Assembly: GCA_017432565.1 (NCBI GenBank)
Contig: JAFRIW010000056.1
Location: 1 to 64,000 of the forward strand
Source: Lachnospiraceae bacterium
GTDB taxonomy: Bacteria; Bacillota; Clostridia; Lachnospirales; Lachnospiraceae
Length of the DNA: 64,000 nucleotides
Reading direction: 5' to 3'
Shown: in pieces, positions 10,102-19,383 of the stretch
Layout: each line of letters starts with the position of its first letter
How positions within the stretch are numbered: position 1 is the first letter of the stretch
The notes under the pieces: generated by a model
The model's input: the letters and a program-made list of their open reading frames with translations, nothing else
Databases searched by the model: none
What the model was told of the DNA's origin: nothing
Program-made: the position numbers and the translations under genes

Positions 10102-10725
10102 ATGAGCGAGAACAGACCCGAAAAGGGCAGCCTGACCGTCGTATCCGGCTTTTCCGGAGCGGGAAAGGGAACCATCATGAAGGCTCTTCTTTCGCGCTAT
10201 GAGGGCTATGCGCTGTCGGTATCGATGACGACAAGAGAGCCGCGGGAAGGCGAAGTAAACGGAAGAGAATACTTCTTTGTCTCACAGGAGGAATTCGACC
10301 GGACCATCGAGGAAGGCGGCTTCCTGGAGTATGCAAAATATGTGAAGCACTCCTACGGGACGCCCCGCCGGTATGTGGAGGATCAGATCGCCGCGGGGAA
10401 AGATGTCCTGCTGGAAATCGAAGTCCAGGGCGCGATGCAGATTCTGAAGAAAATGCCCGAGGCCAATACGGTTTTTGTCACCACACCTTCCGCCGAAGAG
10501 CTGAAGAAGCGCCTGAGGGGCCGCGGGACGGAGACAGAGGAGTCCGTTGCCGGGCGACTTGCGCGCGCAGTGGAGGAAACAGAGTTTATTCCGTATTACC
10601 AGCACCTCCTGATCAACGATGATCTGGACGAGGCAGTCGGAAAACTGCATGCACTGATTCAGGATTCGAAAAAGAGACAGGCATTTGTGGAACAGTTCCG
10701 CGAGGATCTGAAGAACATCGGATAA
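10102..10725 (+). CDS. gmk: Guanylate kinase
   Basis: Phosphorylates GMP to GDP with ATP. The 207-residue length is typical. The P-loop SGFSGAGKGT is at residues 16-25, SMTTREPREGEVNGREYFFV is the GMP-binding segment, and LLEIEVQGAMQI is the following conserved strand. GMK and RpoZ genes are commonly adjacent, as here. The ATG follows GTAGGCAGGAACGCAA. Confidence 0.96.
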   Translation: MSENRPEKGSLTVVSGFSGAGKGTIMKALLSRYEGYALSVSMTTREPREGEVNGREYFFVSQEEFDRTIEEGGFLEYAKYVKHSYGTPRRYVEDQIAAGKDVLLEIEVQGAMQILKKMPEANTVFVTTPSAEELKKRLRGRGTETEESVAGRLARAVEETEFIPYYQHLLINDDLDEAVGKLHALIQDSKKRQAFVEQFREDLKNIG

Positions 10726-10807
10726 GGATCCGGACAGAATCTTAAACAGTTGTGATTCGGGCATCAGCCCGTTCTCAAGAGGATAGTAAGGAAAAGGAGA
10801 GAACAAA

Positions 10808-11212
10808 ATGATTCATCCGTCGTATGTTGATTTGATGAATGTTGTAAACAAGGGTGTGGAAGAGGGAGAGACTCCTGTCATCAACAGCCGTTATTCTATC
10901 GTTATGGCGACCGCAAAGCGGGCGCGCCAGATCGTGGACGGAGATGATCCGCTGATCGTGGCAGCTCCCGGCAAGAAGCCCCTTTCCATCGCTGTGGAAG
11001 AGCTGAATCAGGAGAAGATCACGATTCTTCCGGAGGATGAGAAGGCTGAAGAGCGCGAGGAAGCCGAGGCACTGCGCCAGGCACTCCGTCAGTGCACAGA
11101 GTTCAGCTCTATCGATAAGGATGCCGTTGCGGAAGAAGAAGGCATTGAGAACATCGATGAAGAGGAAGAAGACGCAGCGGATGCAGATGCGGATGCAGCG
11201 GAAGAAGATTAA
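10808..11212 (+). CDS. rpoZ: DNA-directed RNA polymerase omega subunit
   Basis: Stabilises beta-prime and assists assembly of RNA polymerase. At 134 residues it is longer than the usual 65-90. The conserved core is MIHPSYVDLMN through INSRYSIVMATAKRARQI and the KPLSIAVEEL segment. The extra length is a highly acidic tail of about 60 residues ending in repeated Asp-Ala and Glu runs. Such acidic tails occur in several clostridial omega proteins; the function of the tail is not evident. Confidence 0.93.
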   Translation: MIHPSYVDLMNVVNKGVEEGETPVINSRYSIVMATAKRARQIVDGDDPLIVAAPGKKPLSIAVEELNQEKITILPEDEKAEEREEAEALRQALRQCTEFSSIDKDAVAEEEGIENIDEEEEDAADADADAAEED

Positions 11213-11215
11213 CCC

Positions 11216-12577
11216 GTGAAAGTACTGTTTGTTTCGCTCGGGTGCGACAAAAATCTGGTCGACACCGAGCATATGATCGGTTCTCTGTCCGGCCGGGAAA
11301 TCCCCGGCAGCGGCGGAGCCTATACCTTTACGGATAATGAGGACGAGGCGGAAATCGCTGTCGTCAACACCTGTGCTTTTATTGATGCCGCGAAGGAGGA
11401 GAGCATTGAGACCATCCTTTCCCTCGCGGAGAAAAAGCGCAGCGGAAGTCTGAAAAAGCTGGTGGTCACCGGGTGTCTGGCGCAGCGCTTCAAAGAAGAA
11501 GTTCTGCAGGAGATGCCGGAGGTAGATGCCGTTCTGGGCACGACTGCGGCGGATCAGCTTCCGGAGGTGCTGGACGGCCTCCTTTCCGAGAGCGAAGGGC
11601 AGGCTGAAAAGCCTGCCTGTTTTGAGAGCCTTCGAAAGGCGCCTGAGCTGTCCGGGAACAGAGTTCTGACCACCGGCGGCGGTTACGGATACCTGAAGAT
11701 TGCGGAGGGCTGCAGCAAATGCTGCAGTTACTGTGTGATTCCTTCGATCCGCGGCCCGTACCGCTCCGTTCCGATGGAGGATCTGCTGCGGGAAGCACAG
11801 ATGCTTGCGGACCGGGGCGTCAGAGAGCTGATCCTGGTTGCGCAGGAGACGACGATCTACGGGACGGATCTGTACGGCGAAAAGAAACTGCCGGAGCTGC
11901 TCAGAGCCCTGTGCCGGATCGAAGGCTTTGAGTGGATCCGCATCCTGTATTGTTATCCGGAGGAAATCACGAAGGAACTGATTCAGGTGATGAAGGAAGA
12001 GAAGAAAATCCTTCATTATCTGGATATGCCGATTCAGCATGCGAGCGACGACATATTGAAGAAAATGCACCGCAGAACCACCCGGGAGGAACTGATCCGT
12101 GTCATTTCCCTTCTCCGGGAGGAAATCCCGGACATCTGTCTTCGCACGACGCTGATCACCGGCTTTCCGACAGAGGATGAGAAGCAGCACAAAGAGCTTC
12201 TGTCTTTTGTAAAGAAAATGAAATTTGACAGACTGGGCGTCTTCACTTATTCGAGAGAAGACGGCACACCTGCCGCAAAGATGAAGCCGCAGGTTCCCGC
12301 CCGCGTCAAGAAGGCCAGACAGAAGGAGATCATGCTCGTGCAGCAGGACATCGCCTTTAAGAAAGCCGCACGGATGAAAGGGAAAACCCTGACCGTGATG
12401 ATCGAGGGGCGGATCGCGGATCAGGACGGCGTCTATACGGCGCGAAGCTACCGCGATGCACCGGGCGTGGACGGACTGGTCTTCGTGGAATCGGAGCGCA
12501 CCTTCCTCTCCGGAGATTTTGTCAGAGTGAAGGTGACCGGCGCCTCGGGGTATGACCTGATCGCGCGTGAGGTCTGA
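11216..12577 (+). CDS. rimO: Ribosomal protein uS12 methylthiotransferase RimO
   Basis: A radical-SAM methylthiotransferase that modifies an aspartate of ribosomal protein S12. The 453 residues contain the N-terminal UPF0004 domain (VSLGCDKNLVDTEHM, the second iron-sulfur cysteines in NTCAF and TGCLAQR), the radical-SAM motif CSKCCSYCVIP, and a C-terminal TRAM domain. The start is GTG at 11216, three bases after the rpoZ stop, suggesting translational coupling. MiaB is excluded by the VSLGCDKN signature. Confidence 0.94.
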   Translation: MKVLFVSLGCDKNLVDTEHMIGSLSGREIPGSGGAYTFTDNEDEAEIAVVNTCAFIDAAKEESIETILSLAEKKRSGSLKKLVVTGCLAQRFKEEVLQEMPEVDAVLGTTAADQLPEVLDGLLSESEGQAEKPACFESLRKAPELSGNRVLTTGGGYGYLKIAEGCSKCCSYCVIPSIRGPYRSVPMEDLLREAQMLADRGVRELILVAQETTIYGTDLYGEKKLPELLRALCRIEGFEWIRILYCYPEEITKELIQVMKEEKKILHYLDMPIQHASDDILKKMHRRTTREELIRVISLLREEIPDICLRTTLITGFPTEDEKQHKELLSFVKKMKFDRLGVFTYSREDGTPAAKMKPQVPARVKKARQKEIMLVQQDIAFKKAARMKGKTLTVMIEGRIADQDGVYTARSYRDAPGVDGLVFVESERTFLSGDFVRVKVTGASGYDLIAREV

Positions 12578-12625
12578 CCGGAAAAGGCGGGATACAGTCT
12601 TTTTCAGGACGAAAAGGAGAACAGA

Positions 12626-13162
12626 ATGAATCTGCCGAATAAACTGACGATTATGCGGGTTTTGCTGATTCCGTTTTTTGTCGTGTTCATGTTGTGGGAA
12701 GTGACGGGAGAGTATGATAAGTGGATTGCGCTGGCGATCTTTATCATCGCATCCCTGACGGATCTTCTGGACGGGAAAATAGCCAGAAAGTACAATCTGG
12801 TCACCAATTTCGGAAAGTTCATGGATCCGCTCGCGGATAAGCTGCTGGTCTGCTCGGCTCTGATCTGCCTGGTCTCGCTGGTGCGGATCCCCGCGTGGAT
12901 CGTGATCATCATTGTGGCGAGGGAATTTACCATCAGCGGCTTCCGTCTGATCGCCGCAGAACAGGGAACCGTCATTGCGGCGAGTTACTTCGGCAAATTC
13001 AAGACCACCTTCCAGATGATTATGGTCATCCTGATGATCATGGATCTGCCGCAGCTGAATCTGCTGACACAGATTGTCATGTGGGCGGCCCTGATTCTGA
13101 CCGTGCTTTCCCTGATCGATTACCTGTACAAAAACCGCAGCGTGCTCAAAGAGACCGACTGA
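12626..13162 (+). CDS. pgsA: CDP-diacylglycerol--glycerol-3-phosphate 3-phosphatidyltransferase
   Basis: Makes phosphatidylglycerol phosphate, the committed step to phosphatidylglycerol and cardiolipin. The protein has 178 residues and about five membrane segments. The start MNLPNKLTIMRVLLIPFFV and the CDP-alcohol phosphotransferase motif SLTDLLDGKIARKYNLVTNF followed by GKFMDPLADK show the characteristic D-(x2)-DG-(x2)-AR-(x8)-G-(x3)-D-(x3)-D pattern. AAAAGGAGAACAG precedes the ATG. It follows rimO, an order common in Firmicutes. Confidence 0.95.
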   Translation: MNLPNKLTIMRVLLIPFFVVFMLWEVTGEYDKWIALAIFIIASLTDLLDGKIARKYNLVTNFGKFMDPLADKLLVCSALICLVSLVRIPAWIVIIIVAREFTISGFRLIAAEQGTVIAASYFGKFKTTFQMIMVILMIMDLPQLNLLTQIVMWAALILTVLSLIDYLYKNRSVLKETD

Positions 13163-13185
13163 AAAGTAAAGCTGGAGGAAGAAAC

Positions 13186-13647
13186 GTGAATAAACTGTTT
13201 GAACAGATTATGAAATTCGGAATTGTCGGCGTAATCTGTTTCTTTATCGATTATATTGTCGGAATTATCTGCATGAACATCGCTCTCCGGATCCTGGGAG
13301 AGAGCGGCTTCGCCGCCGCCTCCACCTTCGGCTCCGTGATGGGCTTTATTGTTTCCGTGATCTGCAACTATATTCTCAGCTTCAAGTTTGTCTTCAAGCG
13401 CAAGGAGAATATGGACCGGCGCAAGGAATTTATCATTTTCCTGATTCTCTCCATCATCGGCATGGGTCTCAACGCCCTGATCGTCTGGGGATTCACGGGA
13501 CCGATCTATTCCGGCGTACCGGGACTGAAGGATCTGCTCAGCTACAACATGGCTTACACGGTCGGCAAGGTCATCGCCACCGCGATCGTTATGGTGTACA
13601 ATTTTGTTACAAGAAAGAAGTTTCTGGAACAGAAGGATGAAGAGTAG
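13186..13647 (+). CDS. GtrA-family membrane protein
   Basis: A 153-residue protein with four hydrophobic segments and the GtrA-like start FEQIMKFGIVGVICFFIDY plus VSVICNYILSFKFVFKRKE. GtrA proteins are proposed to flip or help transfer undecaprenyl-linked sugars. The start is GTG at 13186 after GCTGGAGGAAGAAAC. The next gene, 8 bases on, encodes a GT2 glycosyltransferase of the GtrB/DPM1 type, so the two probably work as a pair in decorating a surface glycan. Confidence 0.88.
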   Translation: MNKLFEQIMKFGIVGVICFFIDYIVGIICMNIALRILGESGFAAASTFGSVMGFIVSVICNYILSFKFVFKRKENMDRRKEFIIFLILSIIGMGLNALIVWGFTGPIYSGVPGLKDLLSYNMAYTVGKVIATAIVMVYNFVTRKKFLEQKDEE

Positions 13648-13655
13648 GAGGCGTT

Positions 13656-14699
13656 ATGGCCGACATCTTATACTTTGTGATTCCATGCTATAACGAAGAA
13701 GAGGTGCTGCCGGAGACATCAAAACGTCTGAAGGAGCAGCTCGGACACCTTGTCAGCAAAGGGCTTGCACATCCCGACAGCCGGATCGTCTTCGTCAACG
13801 ACGGCTCGAAGGACCGGACCTGGGAACTGATCGAACAGCTGCACGCGCAGGACGCCGTGTTTTCCGGCGTCAATCTGTCCCGCAACCGCGGACATCAGAA
13901 CGCGCTGCTGGCGGGGCTGATGACGGTGAAGGACGCCGCGGATCTGACGATTTCCATGGACGCGGATCTGCAGGATGACATTGCCGCCTGCGAGGAGATG
14001 CTGGAAAAATACTATGACGGCGCCGACATTGTCTACGGCGTCCGCTCCCGCAGACAGACCGATACCTTTTTCAAGAAGTTCACGGCGGAAGGCTTTTACA
14101 AGCTGATGAACGGCATGGGCGCGAATACCGTCTACAATCACGCCGATTACCGCCTTCTCAGCCGCCGCGCACTCGAAGGCCTCGCGGAATTCACGGAGGT
14201 CAATCTCTTCCTGCGGGGCATGGTGCCGCTGGTCGGCTTTCCGTCGGAGATTGTTTATTATGAGCGCGCGGAGCGCTACGCCGGCGAGAGCAAATATCCG
14301 CTGAAGAAGATGCTCGGCTTTGCCCTGGAGGGAATCACATCCCTCTCGACCAAGCCGCTGCAGATGATCACAGGACTGGGCGGCGTCGTGTTCCTGATCT
14401 GTATCGTCGCGCTGTGCTACTCACTGATCCGCCATGCGATGGGAGAGACCATCGTCGGCTGGACGACCACAATGCTTTCCATCTGGGGCATCGGCGGCGC
14501 GATCCTGTTGTCGCTCGGTGTGATCGGAGAATATATCGGCAAAATATATCTGGAGACCAAGAACCGTCCCCGCTTCATCGTGGAGCAGTTTCTGGATGAT
14601 AAGCACGGTTTTGAGACAAAGAAAAAGCGGGAGAGAGGAAATCCCGCCGTCCCGGAAGATACAAAGAAGGCTCCTTCGGAGGAAATTTCAGAAGAGTAA
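13656..14699 (+). CDS. Family 2 glycosyltransferase (GtrB/DPM1-like), membrane anchored
   Basis: 347 residues. The catalytic GT-A domain carries FVIPCYNEEEVLPE, VNDGSKDRTWE, NLSRNRGHQNALLAGL and SMDADLQDD, the usual polyprenyl-phosphate glycosyltransferase motifs. Two membrane helices lie at about 240-265 and 275-300. The last 35 residues are a charged cytoplasmic tail. It likely transfers a sugar from a nucleotide donor to undecaprenyl phosphate, acting with the GtrA protein before it. Its 3' end overlaps the convergent metallopeptidase gene by 12 bases. Confidence 0.9.
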   Translation: MADILYFVIPCYNEEEVLPETSKRLKEQLGHLVSKGLAHPDSRIVFVNDGSKDRTWELIEQLHAQDAVFSGVNLSRNRGHQNALLAGLMTVKDAADLTISMDADLQDDIAACEEMLEKYYDGADIVYGVRSRRQTDTFFKKFTAEGFYKLMNGMGANTVYNHADYRLLSRRALEGLAEFTEVNLFLRGMVPLVGFPSEIVYYERAERYAGESKYPLKKMLGFALEGITSLSTKPLQMITGLGGVVFLICIVALCYSLIRHAMGETIVGWTTTMLSIWGIGGAILLSLGVIGEYIGKIYLETKNRPRFIVEQFLDDKHGFETKKKRERGNPAVPEDTKKAPSEEISEE

Positions 14700-15308
14700 G
14701 CCCGTGCCGTTGTCGGTGAGCCATTTGCGGCGGACTTTATAGTCGGGCAGAATGGATCCGACCAGGGACCAGAAGGCGGGAGAGTGGTTCATCTCACACA
14801 GATGACAGAGCTCATGGACCACGACATAGTCCAGCACCTGCGGCGGTGCCAGCATCAGCCGCCAGTTAAAGGAGAGTGTGCCAGTGGAAGAACAGCTGCC
14901 CCATCTGGTTTTCTGTGCGGCGATCCGGATGCCGGCCACCTCGCGGTGTCCGGCAGGAAGAAGCGGCTCATAGTAACGTACCCGTTCTGCGAACAGGATT
15001 CTGGCCGCAGAGCGGTATTTTTTTTCAAGAGCGGCGCGCTCTTCCTTCGGAAGGGAGGCAAAAGGACTCTCCTGGGCACGCTCCCGCTGCAGTTCGATTT
15101 TGGACAGAACCCAGTCCTGCCGCTCCCGGATGATTTCGTCCGCGGCCCTGCCGGAAAGCCTCTTCGGCGCGTGCAGAATGACGTCGCCGCCGGGCTTTAC
15201 GACGATGGAACAGGTTTTGCGGGAGGAGAAGACCACCTCATAGGTCACTTCAATTTCCGCTCCGTATTCATCTGTGAGGTACACGGTCCTGATCACCGGC
15301 TTTAACAT
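14688..15308 (-). CDS. YgjP-like metallopeptidase (M48/DUF45 family)
   Basis: A soluble 206-residue protein with the zinc-binding motif HELCHLCEMNHSPAFW, in which HELCH is the HExxH site and the third ligand follows in NHS. TRWGSCSSTGTLSFNW before it is the other conserved block of the YgjP/DUF45 family. The biological substrate is unknown. The start is uncertain: the frame is open to an ATG at 15362, but a TATAAT on this strand at 15346-15351 would lie inside it, so I chose the ATG at 15308. Confidence 0.83.
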   Translation of the reverse strand: MLKPVIRTVYLTDEYGAEIEVTYEVVFSSRKTCSIVVKPGGDVILHAPKRLSGRAADEIIRERQDWVLSKIELQRERAQESPFASLPKEERAALEKKYRSAARILFAERVRYYEPLLPAGHREVAGIRIAAQKTRWGSCSSTGTLSFNWRLMLAPPQVLDYVVVHELCHLCEMNHSPAFWSLVGSILPDYKVRRKWLTDNGTGLLF

Positions 15309-15390
15309 CCTTCCCGCGGCAGATCCTGCCGCATTTACGGCGTAAATTATAACACAGAACAATCAGCTGATAAAAAAAGCGACGGAGGAC

Positions 15391-16065
15391 ATGATGGAAA
15401 ATACCGGAAAGCCCGGAAAATGCATTCTTGTGTGCGCAGGCCATTTTGACGAAAACTCGCTGCCCCTTGAGGCGGGAGATTTCCTCATTGCGGCGGACAA
15501 CGGGCTCGCTTATCTGAAAAAGCTCGGCGCAGAGCCGGATCTGATTCTGGGCGATTTTGACTCGCTGGAGGAAGAGGACAGGCCTCTGCTGGAAAAGTAC
15601 GCTGACCGGGTCCTGCGCCTGCCGGTGGAAAAGGATGACACGGATTCGCTCGCGGCAGCCCGGGAGGGACTGCGCCGGGGATACCGGCATTTTGTCCTGT
15701 ACGGCGCGGCGGGGGGCAGCAGGCTGGATCACACACTGGCCAATCTGCAGACACTGCTGTTTCTGAAGCGAAGCGGAGCCAATGCCGTGATGATCGACGG
15801 CGGGACACAGATTCGCATCCTGGAGAACGAAGAGCTGCATTTCCCGGCGGGAACCCGCGGCGGTTTTTCGGTTTTTGCCCTGGAAAAAGAGGGCTGCAGT
15901 CTGACGATTCGGGGAATGTACTATGAAGCACAGAACCTGCCGCTGTGCAACGATTATCCGATCGGGGTCAGCAATTCGTTCCTTCCGGAGAAAGCGTCCT
16001 GCGTCCGGGTTCAGGGCACACCGGCTCTGGCGGTGATCCGGTATGAACAGCAGGATCCTGTGTGA
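15391..16065 (+). CDS. thiN: Thiamine pyrophosphokinase
   Basis: Converts thiamine to thiamine diphosphate with ATP. The 224 residues include ADNGLAYLKKLGAEPDLILG with the following DFDSL, KDDTDSLAA and GGSRLDHTLANL, which are the characteristic catalytic and ATP-binding blocks. Two consecutive ATG codons (15391 and 15394) follow GACGGAGGAC; the second has the better spacing. It is divergent from the metallopeptidase gene and 86 bases upstream of rlmD. Confidence 0.93.
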   Translation: MMENTGKPGKCILVCAGHFDENSLPLEAGDFLIAADNGLAYLKKLGAEPDLILGDFDSLEEEDRPLLEKYADRVLRLPVEKDDTDSLAAAREGLRRGYRHFVLYGAAGGSRLDHTLANLQTLLFLKRSGANAVMIDGGTQIRILENEELHFPAGTRGGFSVFALEKEGCSLTIRGMYYEAQNLPLCNDYPIGVSNSFLPEKASCVRVQGTPALAVIRYEQQDPV

Positions 16066-16150
16066 ACCGGGGAGCAGGCAGAGACAGGAATGACAACAGA
16101 GACAAGAAAGTCAGCAGAGGCAGAAAGATCAGAAGAGACAGGAGAACTTC

Positions 16151-17569
16151 ATGAAGAAGGGCGAAATGGTTGAGGGCGTCATCACGAATGTGCGCTATCC
16201 GAATAAAGGCATGATGACCGGGAAAAACAGCGCGGGAGAAGAGGCGCTGTGCTGCGTGAAAAACACTGTTCCCGGACAGAGAGTTCTGGCCCGCACGGGG
16301 AAAAAGAAGGGCGGTGCGATCGACGCACAGCTGATCGAAGTCATTGCGAAGGCACCGGATGAGACTAAGCCGCCCTGCCCGCTGTTCGGATCCTGCGGCG
16401 GCTGCACCTATCTGAATCTGCCCTATGACAGGGAATGTGCGCTGAAGGAGCAGCAGGTCAGGGAACTGCTCGCGGGCGCGATGCGGGAGGCCGGCGCGGA
16501 AGAGGATCTCTCCTGGTTTGAGGGGATCACAGGCAGTCCGAGGATCTATGAGTATCGCAACAAGATGGAATTCTCCTTCGGAGATTCGGCCAAAGACGGC
16601 CCGCTGGAGCTGGGCATGCACCGGCGGGGAAGCTTTTATGACGTCCAGACGGCGGACTGCTGCGTGATTGTGGACGAAGACTACCGGCAGATCGTACATG
16701 CGGTCCGGTCTTATTTTGCTCAGCAGAACACACCGTACTTCCACAGGGGAACCCATGAAGGATATCTGCGGCATCTTCTGGTGCGCAAGGCAGCCCGCAC
16801 GGGCGAAGTTCTGGTAGACCTGATCACGGCGCCGGCAGGCGGAGAGCTTGCCGCAGCGGAAAAAGAACTTCTGTCCGGCTTCCGGGAGGTGCTCCTGTCT
16901 CTTAAGACAGACGGCGTGATCACAGGCATTCTGCACACCGTCAACAGCGCAGTCTCCGATATTGTGCGGGACGACGGGACAGACATTCTATACGGGCAGG
17001 ATTTCTTCACGGAGAAGCTCCTGGGGCTGTCTTTTAAAGTGACGCCGTTCTCATTCTTCCAGACAAACACGGAGAGCGCCGAGGTGCTTTATGGAACTGT
17101 GCGGGAATATCTGCGGGACTTTTTTGCCGGGTGCGAGGCGCCGCTGGTCTATGACCTGTACTGCGGCACCGGCACTATCACCCAGCTGGCGGCCGAGAGT
17201 GCGCGCAAGGTCATCGGTGTGGAGATCGTGGAGGAGGCCGTCCGGGCAGCGCGGGAGAACGCCCGGGAGAACGGGATTGATAACTGCGAGTTTCTTTCGG
17301 GGGATGTCCTGAAGGTGCTGGATCAGATTGAGGAGAAACCGGATCTGCTGATTCTGGATCCGCCGCGGGACGGCATTCACCCGAAGGCCATGCCGAAGAT
17401 CCTTTCCTACGGCGTGGAACAGATCCTCTATATTTCCTGCAAACCCACGAGTCTTGCCAGGGATCTGCCGTTCTTCTATGCGGCCGGGTACCGCGCAGTG
17501 CGCGGAATGTGTCTGGATCAGTTCCCCTGGACGACCGGGGTCGAGACCATTGTTCTTTTTTCCCGATAG
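16151..17569 (+). CDS. rlmD: 23S rRNA (uracil-5)-methyltransferase of the RlmD/TrmA family
   Basis: A 472-residue SAM-dependent tRNA/rRNA m5U methyltransferase. It has an N-terminal TRAM-like domain, the iron-sulfur cysteine cluster CPLFGSCGGC with a further Cys at the strand end, the SAM-binding motif VYDLYCGTGTITQLAA, LDPPRDGIHPKA, and the catalytic Cys in ILYISCKPTSLARDL. Firmicutes usually hold two or three paralogues (RlmCD-like), so the exact target uridine is uncertain. A purine-rich 80-base gap precedes it. Confidence 0.9.
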   Translation: MKKGEMVEGVITNVRYPNKGMMTGKNSAGEEALCCVKNTVPGQRVLARTGKKKGGAIDAQLIEVIAKAPDETKPPCPLFGSCGGCTYLNLPYDRECALKEQQVRELLAGAMREAGAEEDLSWFEGITGSPRIYEYRNKMEFSFGDSAKDGPLELGMHRRGSFYDVQTADCCVIVDEDYRQIVHAVRSYFAQQNTPYFHRGTHEGYLRHLLVRKAARTGEVLVDLITAPAGGELAAAEKELLSGFREVLLSLKTDGVITGILHTVNSAVSDIVRDDGTDILYGQDFFTEKLLGLSFKVTPFSFFQTNTESAEVLYGTVREYLRDFFAGCEAPLVYDLYCGTGTITQLAAESARKVIGVEIVEEAVRAARENARENGIDNCEFLSGDVLKVLDQIEEKPDLLILDPPRDGIHPKAMPKILSYGVEQILYISCKPTSLARDLPFFYAAGYRAVRGMCLDQFPWTTGVETIVLFSR

Positions 17570-17700
17570 TGCGGAGAACATCCAAGCCAGCTTCACGATA
17601 TGACAGTACTGATCTCCGGATACGCGCGATTCGCAGTGGAATATGGTAAAATAAAGCCGTAGGACAATTGTCTGAAAACAACCGGAAAGGAAGTCCGAAA

Positions 17701-19383
17701 ATGAGAAAACTGATTGCACGGATGATGACAGCTCCGATACTTGCATCACTTCTGCTGACGGGTCTGCCCGTACAGGCGGCCGGACAGGAAAAAGCCGCAG
17801 CACAGGAAGAAACAGCGCAGGAAGAAGCAGTGCAGGAAGAAGCAGCTGAGCAGAGCACGTTTTTAAACCTGCGGCTTCACAACAGAAGTGTCCGCAGCTG
17901 GGATGAGGAACGGATGCGATACAATTACATCGGCCGGTATCAGACTGTTGAACTTTCTGAGGACTGCGCGAAGGCACATCCGGAGCTGGCCGCGAAACTG
18001 AAGCTGCTGAACGAAGGGCAGAAGCGCTATCTGGAGAACAGTGCGGAGGGGATGATCGAGTTCGCCGGGCACTTCACAGGGGATCAGGAGTCTGCGCTTC
18101 CGCTCACCGAGACCTCCTCTTATCTGGTCCGCAGAGCGGATGAAACGGCGCTGTGCATGCTTGAGCGCTATGACCTGTACGCGGGCGGCGAAGAGACGAC
18201 CATTTACTACACCTATCACTTTGATCCGGAGACAGGAAAGGATCTGAAGCTGGAGGAGATTGTAAATGACATTGAGGCTCTGCCGGATCTGATCGCGGAC
18301 CGCATGGTGGCACAGATCTGCGCGGAGACAGATATTGCGGCAGGCCCGGAGCAGGCCGCCGGGAACAGTGCAGAAAAAGGGAGCAGTGAGGAGACAAAGA
18401 CGCCGGAGCAGATCCGGACTGAACTGCTCGGGGAACTGCACCGCACGCTGGAGGTGGAGGATGAAGAGTGGCTGTGGGTTCTGGATCCGCAGGGACTGAC
18501 TTTTGTTTTCAACCCGCACACTGTGGATGTGGAGCGCGAAGATCCGCTGTTTGTGACGATCCTGTTCAGAGAAGATAAGAAGAATGAGATTTTCCGGGAA
18601 GACATCCGGGAAGACAATACCTACGCACTGTATCTGCCGTATGATGCGCCGGCTTTTGCCGATCTGACAGGAGACGGAAGAGCCGATTCCATCCAGGTGA
18701 GGCCACTCGCGGATGAGACAGAGCACTACCGGTACCGCGGCGCCGAGATCACCCTGAACGATGAGCATTATTTTGACACGATTTACTGCGAGAAGCTGAC
18801 ACCGGTTCTGGTGCGCTCTTCAGCAGGCTATATTCTGTTCCTGTTTTTCCAGACGGGCGAGGGCGGACGGATCCGCTGGTACTCACTGGCGCAGGGCTCG
18901 CCGGTGCTGATCGACGAGATCCAGGGAATGCTGAGAGTGGAAGATGACCTTGTCCTGGACTGGGACATCGAGGACACGGTTCCGGACCAGATTCTGACCG
19001 ATCCGGACCGGATGGAAATCCGGAGCATTGTATGGCTCCTGTCTTCCTATTACGGCTGGAACGAGTATGCGCCGGACCGCGAGGGAAATCTGGTCGCGAA
19101 AAATCCGTATTACCGGATCAGCGGGAACAGGCTGACACTGAAAAAAGATCTGAAGGTGCCGCTGGTAGATGAGACGACTCTGGAGCCGACCGGACGCAGA
19201 GTCCGGATCCGGAAAGGAACCGAACTGATTATGAAGGACAGTGACGGCACGACGTTTGTCGATTTCGAACTGCCGGACGGACGGCTGGTCCGCATTGAGG
19301 TGGAGATCGGCGAGTACGGCGAAGAGCGAGTGGACGGTGAGGATGCCTATGATGTATTTGACGGAATGCTCTATGCGGGCTGA
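17701..19383 (+). CDS. Secreted protein with DUF3298/RsiV-like region
   Basis: 560 residues. A clear signal peptide (RKLIARMMTAPILASLLLTG, then an Ala-rich cleavage region) is followed by a Glu/Ala/Gln-rich linker. Residues about 50-300 resemble DUF3298/RsiV sensor domains: YYTYHFDPETGKDLKLEEIV and WVLDPQGLTFVFNPHTV. DLTGDGRADS near 320 looks like an FG-GAP or dockerin-type calcium loop. The role is unknown; RsiV domains can bind lysozyme. The ATG at 17701 follows GGAAAGGAAG. It begins a three-gene run of secreted proteins, overlapping the next start by 11 bases. Confidence 0.7.
   Translation: MRKLIARMMTAPILASLLLTGLPVQAAGQEKAAAQEETAQEEAVQEEAAEQSTFLNLRLHNRSVRSWDEERMRYNYIGRYQTVELSEDCAKAHPELAAKLKLLNEGQKRYLENSAEGMIEFAGHFTGDQESALPLTETSSYLVRRADETALCMLERYDLYAGGEETTIYYTYHFDPETGKDLKLEEIVNDIEALPDLIADRMVAQICAETDIAAGPEQAAGNSAEKGSSEETKTPEQIRTELLGELHRTLEVEDEEWLWVLDPQGLTFVFNPHTVDVEREDPLFVTILFREDKKNEIFREDIREDNTYALYLPYDAPAFADLTGDGRADSIQVRPLADETEHYRYRGAEITLNDEHYFDTIYCEKLTPVLVRSSAGYILFLFFQTGEGGRIRWYSLAQGSPVLIDEIQGMLRVEDDLVLDWDIEDTVPDQILTDPDRMEIRSIVWLLSSYYGWNEYAPDREGNLVAKNPYYRISGNRLTLKKDLKVPLVDETTLEPTGRRVRIRKGTELIMKDSDGTTFVDFELPDGRLVRIEVEIGEYGEERVDGEDAYDVFDGMLYAG

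Noticed and set aside
10775..12190. Minus-strand frame of 471 codons over rpoZ and rimO
   Set aside because: It is antisense to two well-supported genes and has no recognisable domain or ribosome site.
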